Shown: one piece after another, positions 9,176 to 18,273 of the stretch | Numbering within the stretch: the first letter of the stretch is position 1 | Layout: each line of letters starts with the position of its first letter | Origin: Burkholderia savannae | GTDB taxonomy: Bacteria > Pseudomonadota > Gammaproteobacteria > Burkholderiales > Burkholderiaceae | Assembly: GCF_001524445.2 (NCBI RefSeq) | Contig: NZ_CP013417.1 | Location: 1,798,001-1,862,000, forward strand | DNA: 64,000 nucleotides | Direction of reading: 5' to 3' | Program-made: the position numbers and the translations under genes | Notes under the pieces: generated by a model | Databases searched by the model: none | Told to the model about the DNA's origin: nothing | The model's input: the letters and a program-made list of their open reading frames with translations, nothing else

Positions 9176-9220
9176 CCGCACGTCGAATGCGACCGCCGTC
9201 GCGCCTCGTCGCCGGTTCCT

Positions 9221-9275
9221 GCCGCTATCCGCCGCTATCCGCCGCTATCCGTCGCTATCCGTCGCTTTCCGTCGC
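9221..9275. repeat. Tandem decamer GCCGCTATCC, about five copies
   Basis: Three exact copies of GCCGCTATCC (9221-9250), then GTCGCTATCC and GTCGCTTTCC, then a half unit. The array ends two bases before the stop codon of the acylase gene (9278-9280, minus strand), so it lies in that gene's 3' untranslated region. It is a candidate variable-number repeat. Confidence 0.9.
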
Positions 9276-9277
9276 GT

Positions 9278-11593
9278 TCAGGCGGCGTCGATGCGCGTGA
9301 ATTCGACGAGCTTGCCGCCGTCGCCGGCGGTCGCGTCGAACTGGTCGGCATACCAGCGGCTGCGGAAATCGCCGCTTTGCCCGGGCAGCAGCGTGCTCCG
9401 GCTGAAGCTCGACGATGCGTCGAACGATGCCGCCATGCTCCACACGGCGCCTTCGATCACGCGCGGGCTGCCGGCATTGAGCGAGACGGTCATTTCGCTG
9501 CCGTGCCGCTCGGCGGCCGGGATGTCCGTCCAGCGGCGCAGCGGCCCGAGTGCGGCCGACAGCAGATGCGCGAAGCCGAGCCGGTGGTGCCGGCCCCATG
9601 TCGGCCGATCGGCGAGTGCGCGCAGCGATTCGAGCGTGTCGTCGAATGCGGCGGCGACGATCGACCCGACCGCGGCCGGGGCCGGAATCCATGGCGACGG
9701 CTCGCCGCGCAGCGCGCGCGAGACGAGGCGCGTCGTCGCCAGCGCGCCGTTCTCGAAATAGGCGCGATACGGCTCGAATCGCGGCCCGTAGATCGCCGTC
9801 GCGAGCGCCTTGAAGAAGCGGTGCCAGACGAGCGCGGCGGGCGACGCGCGTTCGTCGCGGCAATCCCACGCGCGAAGCAGCGCCACCGCTTGCGCGACGC
9901 GCTCCCCCGCGCGCGCCGCATGTGCGTCGAGGAGCGGCAGCAGCATCGGCAGCAACTGCCGGGCGTGAAGATTGGCCGTGTCGCCGAGCACGGCTTGCAT
10001 GTCGTCCACGGTCCACGTCGACTTCGCCTTCAGCAGCGCGTCGACGCGCCATGCGCGGAAGCTCGGGTTCCAGAGCAGCGTGAGCGCAGCGTCGTCGCGC
10101 TCGTCGGCGATCGGATTGTTGCAGTTGACGATGATGCCGCTCGGCGGATTGAGTACCTCGGGAAGCGCATCGAATTCGATGAAGCCGTCCCAATCGTTGG
10201 ATGCGAGCGTGTGCGTGAGGCCGGCGCGGCGGCGCGGCACGCGTCCGACCGTCTTGAAGCCGATGTCGCCGCCGCGCGCCGCGAACATGAAATTCAGCGA
10301 CAGGCTCTGAATGTCGGCGAGCGCATGCCTGAAACTCGACCAGTCGCGCGCCTTCGTCACCCCGAGCAGGCCGCGCACGTCGGGCGCGGCGAGCAGCCCG
10401 CTCCACGCGAGCACGACGTGCCGGCGCGCGTCGCGTTCGCCGTCGTGGCGGCAGAACGCGTCGACGCTCGGCCCGAGGCGCGTGAAATGCGCGCTCACGG
10501 CAACCGTGCCGCCGCCGCGCACGCGAATCTCGGCTTCGTGCACGCCGGGTTCGAACGCAGGATACAGCCCGGCGGCCGTCGACGAATCGACGACCAGCAA
10601 GTCCTGCACGTCGAGCTGCGAGTTCGTGATTCCCCATGCGATGTCCGCGTTGTGCCCGGAAATGAATCCGGGCAGGCCGGGCACGTTGACGCCGGATGCG
10701 TCGAAGCGGTTGTCGGGGTCCATGCAGCGCAGTCGCGCCTGATGGAAGATCGCGGGCAGCATGAAGGGCAGATGCGGGTCGTTGCACAGGATCGGATAGC
10801 CGTTTTGCGTGTGCCGGCCGCTCACCACCCATGCGTTCGATCCCGTCGCGCTCGCCTGGCCGAGCACGGGCAGCAGCGCGCTCAGATCGACGGTGTGGCC
10901 GCACGCGCGGATCGGCACGTCGGCCGCATCGCGCGCGAGCGCGGCGCCCGTCAGCGTCGCGTAGTCGTGAACCGTCGTCCGGGCGCCGAGCGCGTCGACC
11001 GCGTCGGCGCGAAACGCGCGGCCGAGCTCGTGCATGAGCGCCTTGTATTTCGCGTTCATGCCGAGTTGCAGCGCCATCAGCTTCAGGACGGCGAACGTGT
11101 CGTCCGGCCGCCACGGTTCGGGCGAATAGCTGAGCAGGTCGAATTCGACCGGGCGACGGACGCGATCGCGCATGAGCCGCGCGATCGCGGCGTTCACGCC
11201 GTCGCAAAAAGCCGACAGCGACAGGCTGGCGTCGGCCCCGACGAGCCGTGCCGATTCGGCCGCGTAGTGGTCGAGCCGCAGCGTGCGGTGATAGCGGTCG
11301 AGCGGCAGCGCGGGCGCGCCGAGGATTTCGGCGAGGCGTCCTGCCGCTTCGCGGCGCAGGATGTCCATTTGCCAGAGGCGATCGAGCGCCATCGCGTAGC
11401 CTTGCCCGAAATAGACGGCGGGCTCCGAGCGCGCGACGATGCACGGCACGCCCGACCGGCCGCGCGTGATCGACACGCGCGCGTCGCGATACGCGAGCTC
11501 GACGGGACGGCCCTCGGCCAGCCGGTAGAACGGCCGCCGGGCGCGGGCCGATGCGAAGCACAACGCGGCGCGAAGGGTTCTGCTGACGTTCAT
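9278..11593 (-). CDS. Penicillin acylase family (Ntn hydrolase) acylase of the lipopeptide cluster
   Basis: 771 residues from the ATG at 11593 (an in-frame ATG at 11632 would add 13). The order is that of penicillin/AHL/PvdQ acylases: an alpha-chain region with YFGQGYAMALDRLWQMDILRR, then the autoprocessing site ATGSNAW, in which Ser252 would be the new N-terminal nucleophile of the beta chain, then the NDPHLPFMLPAIFHQARL segment and a C-terminal VIEGAVWSM region. The family hydrolyses amide bonds of acylated amines. It is the last gene of the minus-strand biosynthetic unit, about 98 bases after the exporter. I see no convincing signal peptide, unlike PvdQ, which acts in the periplasm. A likely role is removal of the fatty acyl group added by NRPS C, or self-protection; both are inferred. 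Confidence 0.85.
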   Translation of the reverse strand: MNVSRTLRAALCFASARARRPFYRLAEGRPVELAYRDARVSITRGRSGVPCIVARSEPAVYFGQGYAMALDRLWQMDILRREAAGRLAEILGAPALPLDRYHRTLRLDHYAAESARLVGADASLSLSAFCDGVNAAIARLMRDRVRRPVEFDLLSYSPEPWRPDDTFAVLKLMALQLGMNAKYKALMHELGRAFRADAVDALGARTTVHDYATLTGAALARDAADVPIRACGHTVDLSALLPVLGQASATGSNAWVVSGRHTQNGYPILCNDPHLPFMLPAIFHQARLRCMDPDNRFDASGVNVPGLPGFISGHNADIAWGITNSQLDVQDLLVVDSSTAAGLYPAFEPGVHEAEIRVRGGGTVAVSAHFTRLGPSVDAFCRHDGERDARRHVVLAWSGLLAAPDVRGLLGVTKARDWSSFRHALADIQSLSLNFMFAARGGDIGFKTVGRVPRRRAGLTHTLASNDWDGFIEFDALPEVLNPPSGIIVNCNNPIADERDDAALTLLWNPSFRAWRVDALLKAKSTWTVDDMQAVLGDTANLHARQLLPMLLPLLDAHAARAGERVAQAVALLRAWDCRDERASPAALVWHRFFKALATAIYGPRFEPYRAYFENGALATTRLVSRALRGEPSPWIPAPAAVGSIVAAAFDDTLESLRALADRPTWGRHHRLGFAHLLSAALGPLRRWTDIPAAERHGSEMTVSLNAGSPRVIEGAVWSMAASFDASSSFSRSTLLPGQSGDFRSRWYADQFDATAGDGGKLVEFTRIDAA

Positions 11594-11691
11594 GATCGAC
11601 ACCGGAAGAGGGGCGGACGAGGCCGCGGACATGCGCTCGAGGCGCGACTTGCGGCGCGGCTCGAGGCGCGACGCGCCGGCGGGCGGGGCCG

Positions 11692-12909
11692 TCAGCGGTT
11701 CTGGACTTCGAGCCGGCCCGCCGGCGCGGGCTTGATCTGCGAGCCGACGGCGAACGTGAGCAGGCTGAGCAGCGCGATGAAGCCCATGCCGTAGAACATG
11801 GCGGCGCCGCCGTAGTGCAGCAGCACGAGGCCGCCAAGCCAGGGCCCGAGCAGGTTGCCGACGTTGCTGAGCGAATGCGCGCCGTAATAGATGCCGCGCA
11901 GCGGCTCGGGCGTGATGCTGTCGAGGACCGCGTATTCCGACGGGATCAGCAGCACTTCGCCCCACGTGAAGACGACCATCGACACGACGAGCGCGATCAT
12001 GTTCGGCGAATTCGCGAAGCCGGCCGCGCCGATCGCGAGCAGGATCGCGCCGAGCGTGAGCGACGTGAACGGTCCGCGCCGTTCGCCGATGCGGTTCAGC
12101 AACGGCTGGCTCAAGACGACCGTGATCGCGTTCGTGCTCATCAGCCAGGCGAACATCTTGAGCCCGTCGTCGAACGCGCCGATCAGGTATTGCGAGAACG
12201 TGACCGACATTTCGCCGTGCACGGCGATCGCGAGCATGCTGCCCGCGGTGAAGAGGACGAGGCGCCGGTCGGTGCCGATGACGCGCAGCTTCGCGGCGAG
12301 CGGCAACTCGGAGGCGGCCGCTTCGTGCGGCGCGCGGCCGAACACGAGCCGGGCCGTGATCGCGTAGATCGCGATCGAGAACAGCAGGTAGACGGCGCCC
12401 GTGATGAGGAACACGGGGGATTTGTCGAGCAGGCCGAGCGACGCGCCGAGCAGCGGCCCGATCGCGAAGCCGATGTTGATCGCCACGTAGCGCCGCGCGA
12501 ATGCGCGCAGCCGCTGCTCGGGCGGCAGATTGTCGCTGATGGTCGCTTTCGAGACCGGATCGTAGAACGAGCTCGCGAGATTGATGAAGAGGTTGATCAC
12601 GAAGACCTGCCACGCGTCGGCCGCGAAATGAAGCGCGGCGAACGACAGGCTCGATACGAGCAGGCAGCCGGTCAGCACCTTGCGCCGGCCGAGCACGTCG
12701 GACAGATGGCCGCCGAAGAAGCCGCCGAACGTGCCGACGAGCGCGCCCGTGCCGAGCAGCAGGCCGATCGTCGCCGCGTCGAGCCCCATCCGTTCGTGCA
12801 GGTAGATCGCCAGAAACGGCAGGCTCATCGCGCGCGCCATCACGACGAAGCCGGTGCCGACGATCAGCAGCCAGACGAGGAGCGGGTGTCTTGCCTTTGC
12901 TTGACTCAT
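11692..12909 (-). CDS. MFS transporter, probable exporter of the lipopeptide
   Basis: 405-residue major facilitator protein with about 12 hydrophobic helices. It carries the loop 2-3 motif GGHLSDVLGRRKVLTG (motif A, G-x3-D-x2-GRR), a first helix VWLLIVGTGFVVMARAMSLPFLAIYL, and a middle cytoplasmic segment around FGRAPHEAAASELPLAAKLRVIG. The ATG at 12909 is chosen because the longer upstream frame has no transport-like sequence. It lies 163 bases after the threonine aldolase stop, in the same direction as the NRPS genes, and is followed by the acylase. By position it should export the product or its acylated form. A drug:H+ antiporter type is likely; the substrate is not shown by sequence. Confidence 0.85.
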   Translation of the reverse strand: MSQAKARHPLLVWLLIVGTGFVVMARAMSLPFLAIYLHERMGLDAATIGLLLGTGALVGTFGGFFGGHLSDVLGRRKVLTGCLLVSSLSFAALHFAADAWQVFVINLFINLASSFYDPVSKATISDNLPPEQRLRAFARRYVAINIGFAIGPLLGASLGLLDKSPVFLITGAVYLLFSIAIYAITARLVFGRAPHEAAASELPLAAKLRVIGTDRRLVLFTAGSMLAIAVHGEMSVTFSQYLIGAFDDGLKMFAWLMSTNAITVVLSQPLLNRIGERRGPFTSLTLGAILLAIGAAGFANSPNMIALVVSMVVFTWGEVLLIPSEYAVLDSITPEPLRGIYYGAHSLSNVGNLLGPWLGGLVLLHYGGAAMFYGMGFIALLSLLTFAVGSQIKPAPAGRLEVQNR

Positions 12910-13072
12910 GTATGTCTCATCGAAAACCGTTGAGGACCGGCCGTGCCGTACCGAGGCGGCGCACGCTCGCGCGATGCGGCGCATGCGCCGTCGCGCGAGC
13001 GTGCGCCGTGCCGCAGGTCCGGTATTGTACTCAGCGTTTTTGTGGTTGCGTAAGCTTGGCGTCGGCGAAGCG

Positions 13073-14131
13073 TCAGCTTTCGCCCGACAGGATTTCACGC
13101 ACGATCGCGAGCGTGCGGTCGATGTCGTGCGCCGAATGGTGGTAGTGCGTCACGGCGCGGATGTTGCCGTGGCCGAGCTCCGCCATTCGAACGCCGCGCG
13201 CCGCGAGCGCGCCGAGAAAGCCGCGCTGGTCGAGCGACGCGTGCCGGACCTTGAAGAACACCATGTTGGTCTGCACGCGCTCGTGCGCGAGCTCGATGCC
13301 GTCGATCGCGGCCAGGCCGTCGGCGAGGCGCCGCGCGTGCGCGTGATCGTCGGCGAGGCGCTCGACCATCGTGCGCAGCGCGACGTCGCCGGCGGCCGTG
13401 ACGACGCCGATCTGCCGCATGCCGCCGCCGAGCAGCTTGCGCCAGCGGCGCACGCGCGCGATCGTGTCGCGATCGGACACGACGATCGAGCCCGCGGGCG
13501 CGGCGAGACTTTTCGATAGGCAGAATTGCAGCGTGTCGCCGTATGCGGCGATGCGCTTCGCGTCGACGCCAAGCGCGATCGCCGCATTGAACACGCGCGC
13601 GCCGTCGATATGGAGCGCAAGGCAGTGCGCGTCGCAGAACGCGCGCAGCGCGTGCAGATAGTCGAGCGACAGCGGGGTGCCCCCCGTGCGCACGTGAGGC
13701 GTTTCGATCGCCACGATGCCGGGCGGCGCGCACTGCGTGTCGTCGGCGTCGCGCAGCGCGCCTTGCAGCGCGTCGAGCGGAATTTCGCCGCGCGCGTTCG
13801 TCGCGAGCGGGTGCAGGACGATGCCGCCGACCACGGACACTCCCCCCGCCTCGTAGTTGTAAAGGTCGGAATCGTCGCCGACGAACAGTTCCCTGCCGCG
13901 CTCGCACTGCGCGAGAATCGCGCTCAGATTGGCCATCGTGCCCGACGGCAGCCAGCAGGCGGCCTCCTTGCCGAGCAGGTCGGCCGCATACGATTCGAGC
14001 CGGTTGGTGCTGGGGTCTTCGCCATAGACGTCGTCGCCGACGTCGGCCTCGTACATCGCCTGGCGCATGGCTGCCGTGGGCAGGGTGACGGTGTCGCTCA
14101 GGAAGTCGAATTGGATGGGCTTGCCGCTCAT
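13073..14131 (-). CDS. Low-specificity threonine aldolase (PLP, fold I)
   Basis: 352 residues. The N-terminus FDFLSDTVTLPTAAMRQAM matches the RSDTVT motif of threonine aldolases, with DVGDDVYGEDPSTNRLE after it. The HIDGARVFNAA segment contacts the PLP ring, and LSKSLAAPAGS contains the probable Schiff-base lysine. The family interconverts threonine or beta-hydroxy amino acids with glycine plus an aldehyde. The ATG at 14131 overlaps the NRPS A stop (ATGA), so it is translationally coupled to the NRPS. It may supply a beta-hydroxy amino acid, or tune the threonine or allo-threonine pool for the cluster; the direction is not decided by sequence. Confidence 0.88.
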   Translation of the reverse strand: MSGKPIQFDFLSDTVTLPTAAMRQAMYEADVGDDVYGEDPSTNRLESYAADLLGKEAACWLPSGTMANLSAILAQCERGRELFVGDDSDLYNYEAGGVSVVGGIVLHPLATNARGEIPLDALQGALRDADDTQCAPPGIVAIETPHVRTGGTPLSLDYLHALRAFCDAHCLALHIDGARVFNAAIALGVDAKRIAAYGDTLQFCLSKSLAAPAGSIVVSDRDTIARVRRWRKLLGGGMRQIGVVTAAGDVALRTMVERLADDHAHARRLADGLAAIDGIELAHERVQTNMVFFKVRHASLDQRGFLGALAARGVRMAELGHGNIRAVTHYHHSAHDIDRTLAIVREILSGES

Positions 14132-17100
14132 GCTGGAATCAGCTCCTCGAGTTTTAGCGTGACGAGCCGCGCGATCGCTTGCGCGTGCCGGCTCTTGACG
14201 ATGGAAAAATGGTCCGCGTCGACGTCGGTGACGGCGAGCTCGGGCAGCCGCGTGCGCCAGACGTCGGCGGATCGGCGCGCGGCTGCCGCTTGGGCGTCCC
14301 GCGCGGCCAGAAAGTAGTCGGCGGGGCCTTGCCACGCGGGCCGCGGCAGGTAGCCGGCGAGCCGGCGCAGGTTCGCCGCCGTGATCCGGTAGCGTTCGGT
14401 CAGCTCGTCGAGCGTGATCGCGGCCGGCAGGCGGCCGGTGTCGCGGCCGATCGTCCACAGGTGCCGCAGCGCGTCGCTTTCTTCGCCGTCGATGTCGCCG
14501 TCGGGCACGAGATGCTTCCATTGCGCGAGCTCGTCGGCGGCGAAGCCGAGATCGAGCGCGAAGGTCGCGAGCGCCTGGCGGCCGAGCGTTTCGCCGCCGG
14601 GCACGGACAGGTGCGTGTCGATGAGTCCGAGCCAGCGCACCTTCACGCCGTGCTTCTCGAGTTCGCCCGCCATCTCGAAGCCGACGACGCCGCCGAACGA
14701 CCAGCCGAGCAGGCAAACCTCCGCGTGCTCGGCGCGCTCGAGCCATGCGCGCGCGTAGAGCGCGGCGAGCCCGGCCGCGCTGCCCGTCGTTTCCGCGGCG
14801 ACGATCTCGCGCGTCTGCTGACAGCCCCAGACGACGCCGGGATAGTCGAGTGCGTTGACGAGGTCGCCGTAGCAGAGCGACGAGCCCCCGATGGGCGGCA
14901 CGAGCAGCAGCGGCGCGACGGCGGCGGCGCCGTCGCGGAACCGCTCGACGGGCGGCTCGACGTCGTGCCCGGTGCGGGCGGCGTCGATTTCGCGCGCGAG
15001 CTGCTCGATGCTCGGGCTGCGAAACAGCATCGCCGCCGTCAACGGCACGGCGAAGCGCTTCGCCAGGTGGTCGAGCAGCTTGAGCGCCGTCAGCGAATGG
15101 CCGCCCATTTCGAAGAAGTGATCGTGCCGGCCGACGGGCGCGTAATCGAGCAGCGTCTGCCACACGGCGGCGACGGCCGTTTCGGTCGGGCCGCGAGGCG
15201 GTTCGCTGTCGCGCGACGACGCGCGCGCATCGTCAGGCACGGGAAGCCGCTTGCGATCGAGCTTGCCGTTGGGGGTGAGGGGAAGGGCGTCGAGGAAGAC
15301 GAACGCGGCGGGGATCATGTAGGCGGGGAGGAAGGCGGCGAGCGCGGCGCGCAGGTTGGCGGCGGAGGCGGCCTGGGGGTCGTGCGGGACGACGTAGGCG
15401 ACGAGCTGGGCATCGCCGGCGCGCTCGAGGGCGATGACGGCGGCTTCGCGAACGCCGTCGCAGGCGCCGAGGCGCGCGTCGATCTCGCCGAGCTCGATGC
15501 GAAAGCCGCGGATCTTGACCTGATGGTCGAGTCGGCCGAGGAATTCGAGCTGTCCGTCGGGGAGCCATCGCACGAGGTCGCCGGTGCGGTAGAGGCGGCG
15601 CACGGGGGAGTCGTGGAGGGGGTTGTCGACGAAGCGCTCGGCGGTGAGCTCGGGCCGGCCGAGGTAGCCGCGCGCGAGGCCGGCGCCGCCGAGGAAGAGC
15701 TCGCCGGGCACGCCGACGGGCTGCAGTTGCCCGGCGGCGGAGAGGACGAAGGCCTGGGTGTTGGAGATGGGGGAGCCGATGGAGGGCCGGCCGCGCGGGG
15801 TGCGCAGGGCGCAGGTCGAATAGGTGGTGTCCTCGGAGGGGCCGTAGAGGTCGTAGACGCGCTCGACGCCGGCGTCGTAGAGGGCGTCGACGAGGCTCTG
15901 GCGCAGGGGTTCGCCGGCGAGGTTGACGGTGCGCACGGAGGCGGGGAGGCGGCCGGTCTGCAAGAGCGCGTGAATGGCGGAGGGGACGGAGTTGACGAGG
16001 CGGACGAGTCCGTCGGGGAGCTCGGGCAGGGCGAGGACGTCGCGCACGAGGACGATGCGACCGGCGGCGGCGAGGGTGGCGAAGATCTCGAAGACGGACA
16101 GGTCGAAGCAGACCGAGGTGGAGGCGAGGACGCCGTCGAACGACTCGGGGGGGAAGGCGCGGCGGGCCCAGTCGATGAAGGAGACGGCGTTGCGGTGCTC
16201 GATCATCACGCCCTTGGGGGAGCCGGTGGAGCCGGAGGTGTAGATGAGATAGGCGAGATGATGGGGGGCGAGGCCGACGTCGGCGGGGTCGGGGTTGTGA
16301 TCCGGGGCGCGGCCGAGGCGGTCGACCAGGCCGGGATCGTCGAGGTGGACGACGTGGCGGACGGTGGAGCCGTCGTCGAGGGCGAAGGAGCGGGAGGCGA
16401 TGACGCACTGTGCGCGGGAGTCGCGCAGCATGTAGTCGATGCGCTCGCGGGGGTAGGCGGGATCGAGGGGGAGATAGGCGGAGCCGGCCTTGAGGACGGC
16501 GAGCAGCGAGACGACGAGTTCGGTCGAGCGCTCGAGGCAGACGCCGACGAGGGAGTCTGGGGCGAGGCCGAGCGGCCGCAGCAGATGGGCGAGGCGGTTG
16601 GCGCGCGCGTTGAGCTCGCGGTAGGTGAGCGCGACGCCGTTGCAGTGGAGCGCGATGCGCTGGGGAAAGCGGTCGGCCTGCTCCTCGAAGAGGCGGTGGA
16701 TGCAGGCGAGTTCGGGATAGGGGGCGGCGGTGCGGTTCCAGCGCTGGAGGAGCCGGCGTTCGTCGTCGGGGAGGAGGTCGAGCTGTGCGACGGGGGTGTC
16801 GGGTCGGCGCAGGGCGTCGGCGACGAGGCTGTCGAAGCGCTCGGCGAAGCGTGAGACGGTGTCGTGCTCGAAGAGCGCGCATGCATACTCCCAGACGAGG
16901 CGGAGGCGGCCGTCGGGCAGGGAGTCGATCTGGAGGCTGAGGTCGAACTTGGCGGGGATGACGGGGTTGCCGAGCGAGCGGGCGTGGAGGCCGGCGAGGT
17001 GCAGCGGGGGCGAGTCGTTGTTGTTCAGGGAGAGCATGACCTGAAACAACGGGGCATGGGCGAGGCTGCGCGCGGGGTTGATGGCGTCGACGAGCTGCTC

Positions 17101-18273
17101 GAAGGGGAGCTGCTGGTGCTCGTAGGCGTCGAGCAGGCGCTGCCGGGACTGCAGGAGCAGGGCGTGAAAGGAGAGGTCCGGGTCGACGCGGCTGCGCAGG
17201 ACGAGGGTGTTGACGAAGAAGCCGACGATCGGGGCGAGCTCGGGGCGCGGGCGGTTGGCGACGGGGGAGCCGACGACGACGTCGGCGGTGCCGGAGAGCC
17301 TGGAGAGGAAAGCGGCGAAGGCGGCCTGGAGGACCATGAAGAGGGTGGCCTGCCGGGAGGAGGCGAACTGGAGGAGATCGCGGTGCCGGGAGGCGTCGAG
17401 GTGCCGGACGATCTGCCCGCTGCGATGATCGGCGAGGGCGGGCCGGGGGCGATCGAGGGGCAGGTTGTGGACGGTGGGCAGATCGTGCAGCGCCGCCGTC
17501 CAGTAGGCGAGATCGCGTTCGCGCGTCGGCGAGCGCGCGTCGCGGCGCTGCCAGCTTGCGTAGTCCTTGTACTGAATCCGCAGCGGCTCGAGCGGATTCG
17601 GCAGGCCTTGGACATAGGCGTTGTAGAGCTCGCCGATTTCGCGCGTCAGGACCCCCATCGACCAGCCGTCCGAGGCGATGTGATGGAGCGTGACCAGCAG
17701 CACGTGCGTGCGCGGAGCGAGCCGCAGCAATGTCGCGCGCAGCATCCGGTCCGTGCTCAGATCGAACGGCGCTGCGGCTTCCTCGCGCGCGAGCTGCTCG
17801 GCGCGTGCAACGCGCGCGTCTTCCGCCTCGTCGCTCAGGTCGATGTGCGCAAGCTCGACGGCGCTCGCGCGCCGCACGATCTGCACGCAGTCGCCGTCGT
17901 CGTCGGTTCCGTAGACCGTGCGCAGCACTTCATGCCGCTCGAGCAGCGTGTCGAGCGTTCGCTCGAGCGCGCCCACGTTCAGATCGCCGTCGAGATGCAG
18001 CGCGACGGGCATGTTGTATTGTCCGCTCGCGGATTCGATCCGCTCCAGCATCCACAGGCGCTGCTGCGCGAACGACGCATGGCGCACGTCCCGGTTCGAA
18101 TCGATGCCGAGACGTTCGAGCAAGTCGAGAATCCGGCTCTTGTGCGTCTTCAGGTAGAGCTTGAGATCTTCCGGCAAGCCGTCGCGGCGAAACGCGATCT
18201 TCAGGTTGCCGTCGACGCGGTCGAGTTCGATGCCGCGATCGTGCAGGTCGATGAGGGTATTCAACAGATTCAT
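14128..18273 (-). CDS. NRPS A: docking-C-A-T-TE termination module
   Basis: 1381 residues. 1-55 resembles a TubC-type N-terminal docking domain (LLNTLIDLHDRGIELDRVDG). The C domain (~63-480) has an intact HHIASDG at 197-203. The A domain (~500-1010) has YTSGSTGSPKG and NGKLDRK, and its pocket, aligned by eye to GrsA, reads D-L-F-N-N-A-L-T-Y, the pattern I associate with Ala. The T domain contains FFEMGGHSL. The TE (~1120-1381) has the GWSFGG serine and a late DADHFSIVKS histidine region. It should add the last residue and release the chain. Residues ~248-1015 are nearly identical to NRPS B and use foreign-looking codons. The start ATG overlaps the NRPS B stop by four bases; the stop overlaps the aldolase start. 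Confidence 0.9.
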   Translation of the reverse strand: MNLLNTLIDLHDRGIELDRVDGNLKIAFRRDGLPEDLKLYLKTHKSRILDLLERLGIDSNRDVRHASFAQQRLWMLERIESASGQYNMPVALHLDGDLNVGALERTLDTLLERHEVLRTVYGTDDDGDCVQIVRRASAVELAHIDLSDEAEDARVARAEQLAREEAAAPFDLSTDRMLRATLLRLAPRTHVLLVTLHHIASDGWSMGVLTREIGELYNAYVQGLPNPLEPLRIQYKDYASWQRRDARSPTRERDLAYWTAALHDLPTVHNLPLDRPRPALADHRSGQIVRHLDASRHRDLLQFASSRQATLFMVLQAAFAAFLSRLSGTADVVVGSPVANRPRPELAPIVGFFVNTLVLRSRVDPDLSFHALLLQSRQRLLDAYEHQQLPFEQLVDAINPARSLAHAPLFQVMLSLNNNDSPPLHLAGLHARSLGNPVIPAKFDLSLQIDSLPDGRLRLVWEYACALFEHDTVSRFAERFDSLVADALRRPDTPVAQLDLLPDDERRLLQRWNRTAAPYPELACIHRLFEEQADRFPQRIALHCNGVALTYRELNARANRLAHLLRPLGLAPDSLVGVCLERSTELVVSLLAVLKAGSAYLPLDPAYPRERIDYMLRDSRAQCVIASRSFALDDGSTVRHVVHLDDPGLVDRLGRAPDHNPDPADVGLAPHHLAYLIYTSGSTGSPKGVMIEHRNAVSFIDWARRAFPPESFDGVLASTSVCFDLSVFEIFATLAAAGRIVLVRDVLALPELPDGLVRLVNSVPSAIHALLQTGRLPASVRTVNLAGEPLRQSLVDALYDAGVERVYDLYGPSEDTTYSTCALRTPRGRPSIGSPISNTQAFVLSAAGQLQPVGVPGELFLGGAGLARGYLGRPELTAERFVDNPLHDSPVRRLYRTGDLVRWLPDGQLEFLGRLDHQVKIRGFRIELGEIDARLGACDGVREAAVIALERAGDAQLVAYVVPHDPQAASAANLRAALAAFLPAYMIPAAFVFLDALPLTPNGKLDRKRLPVPDDARASSRDSEPPRGPTETAVAAVWQTLLDYAPVGRHDHFFEMGGHSLTALKLLDHLAKRFAVPLTAAMLFRSPSIEQLAREIDAARTGHDVEPPVERFRDGAAAVAPLLLVPPIGGSSLCYGDLVNALDYPGVVWGCQQTREIVAAETTGSAAGLAALYARAWLERAEHAEVCLLGWSFGGVVGFEMAGELEKHGVKVRWLGLIDTHLSVPGGETLGRQALATFALDLGFAADELAQWKHLVPDGDIDGEESDALRHLWTIGRDTGRLPAAITLDELTERYRITAANLRRLAGYLPRPAWQGPADYFLAARDAQAAAARRSADVWRTRLPELAVTDVDADHFSIVKSRHAQAIARLVTLKLEELIPA
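15229..17533 (-). repeat. 2.3-kb NRPS tract, copy 1 (half C plus A domain)
   Basis: Aligns without a gap to 18609-20913 at a constant offset of 3380 bases. I spotted roughly 12-16 differences, so about 99% identity. It covers the C-terminal half of the C domain and the entire A domain of NRPS A (residues ~248-1015) and ends at the LPVPDDA linker before the T domain. Within the tract, codons on the coding strand favour CCC, TCC, ACC and CTC, whereas the flanks favour CCG, TCG and ACG. Confidence 0.95.
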
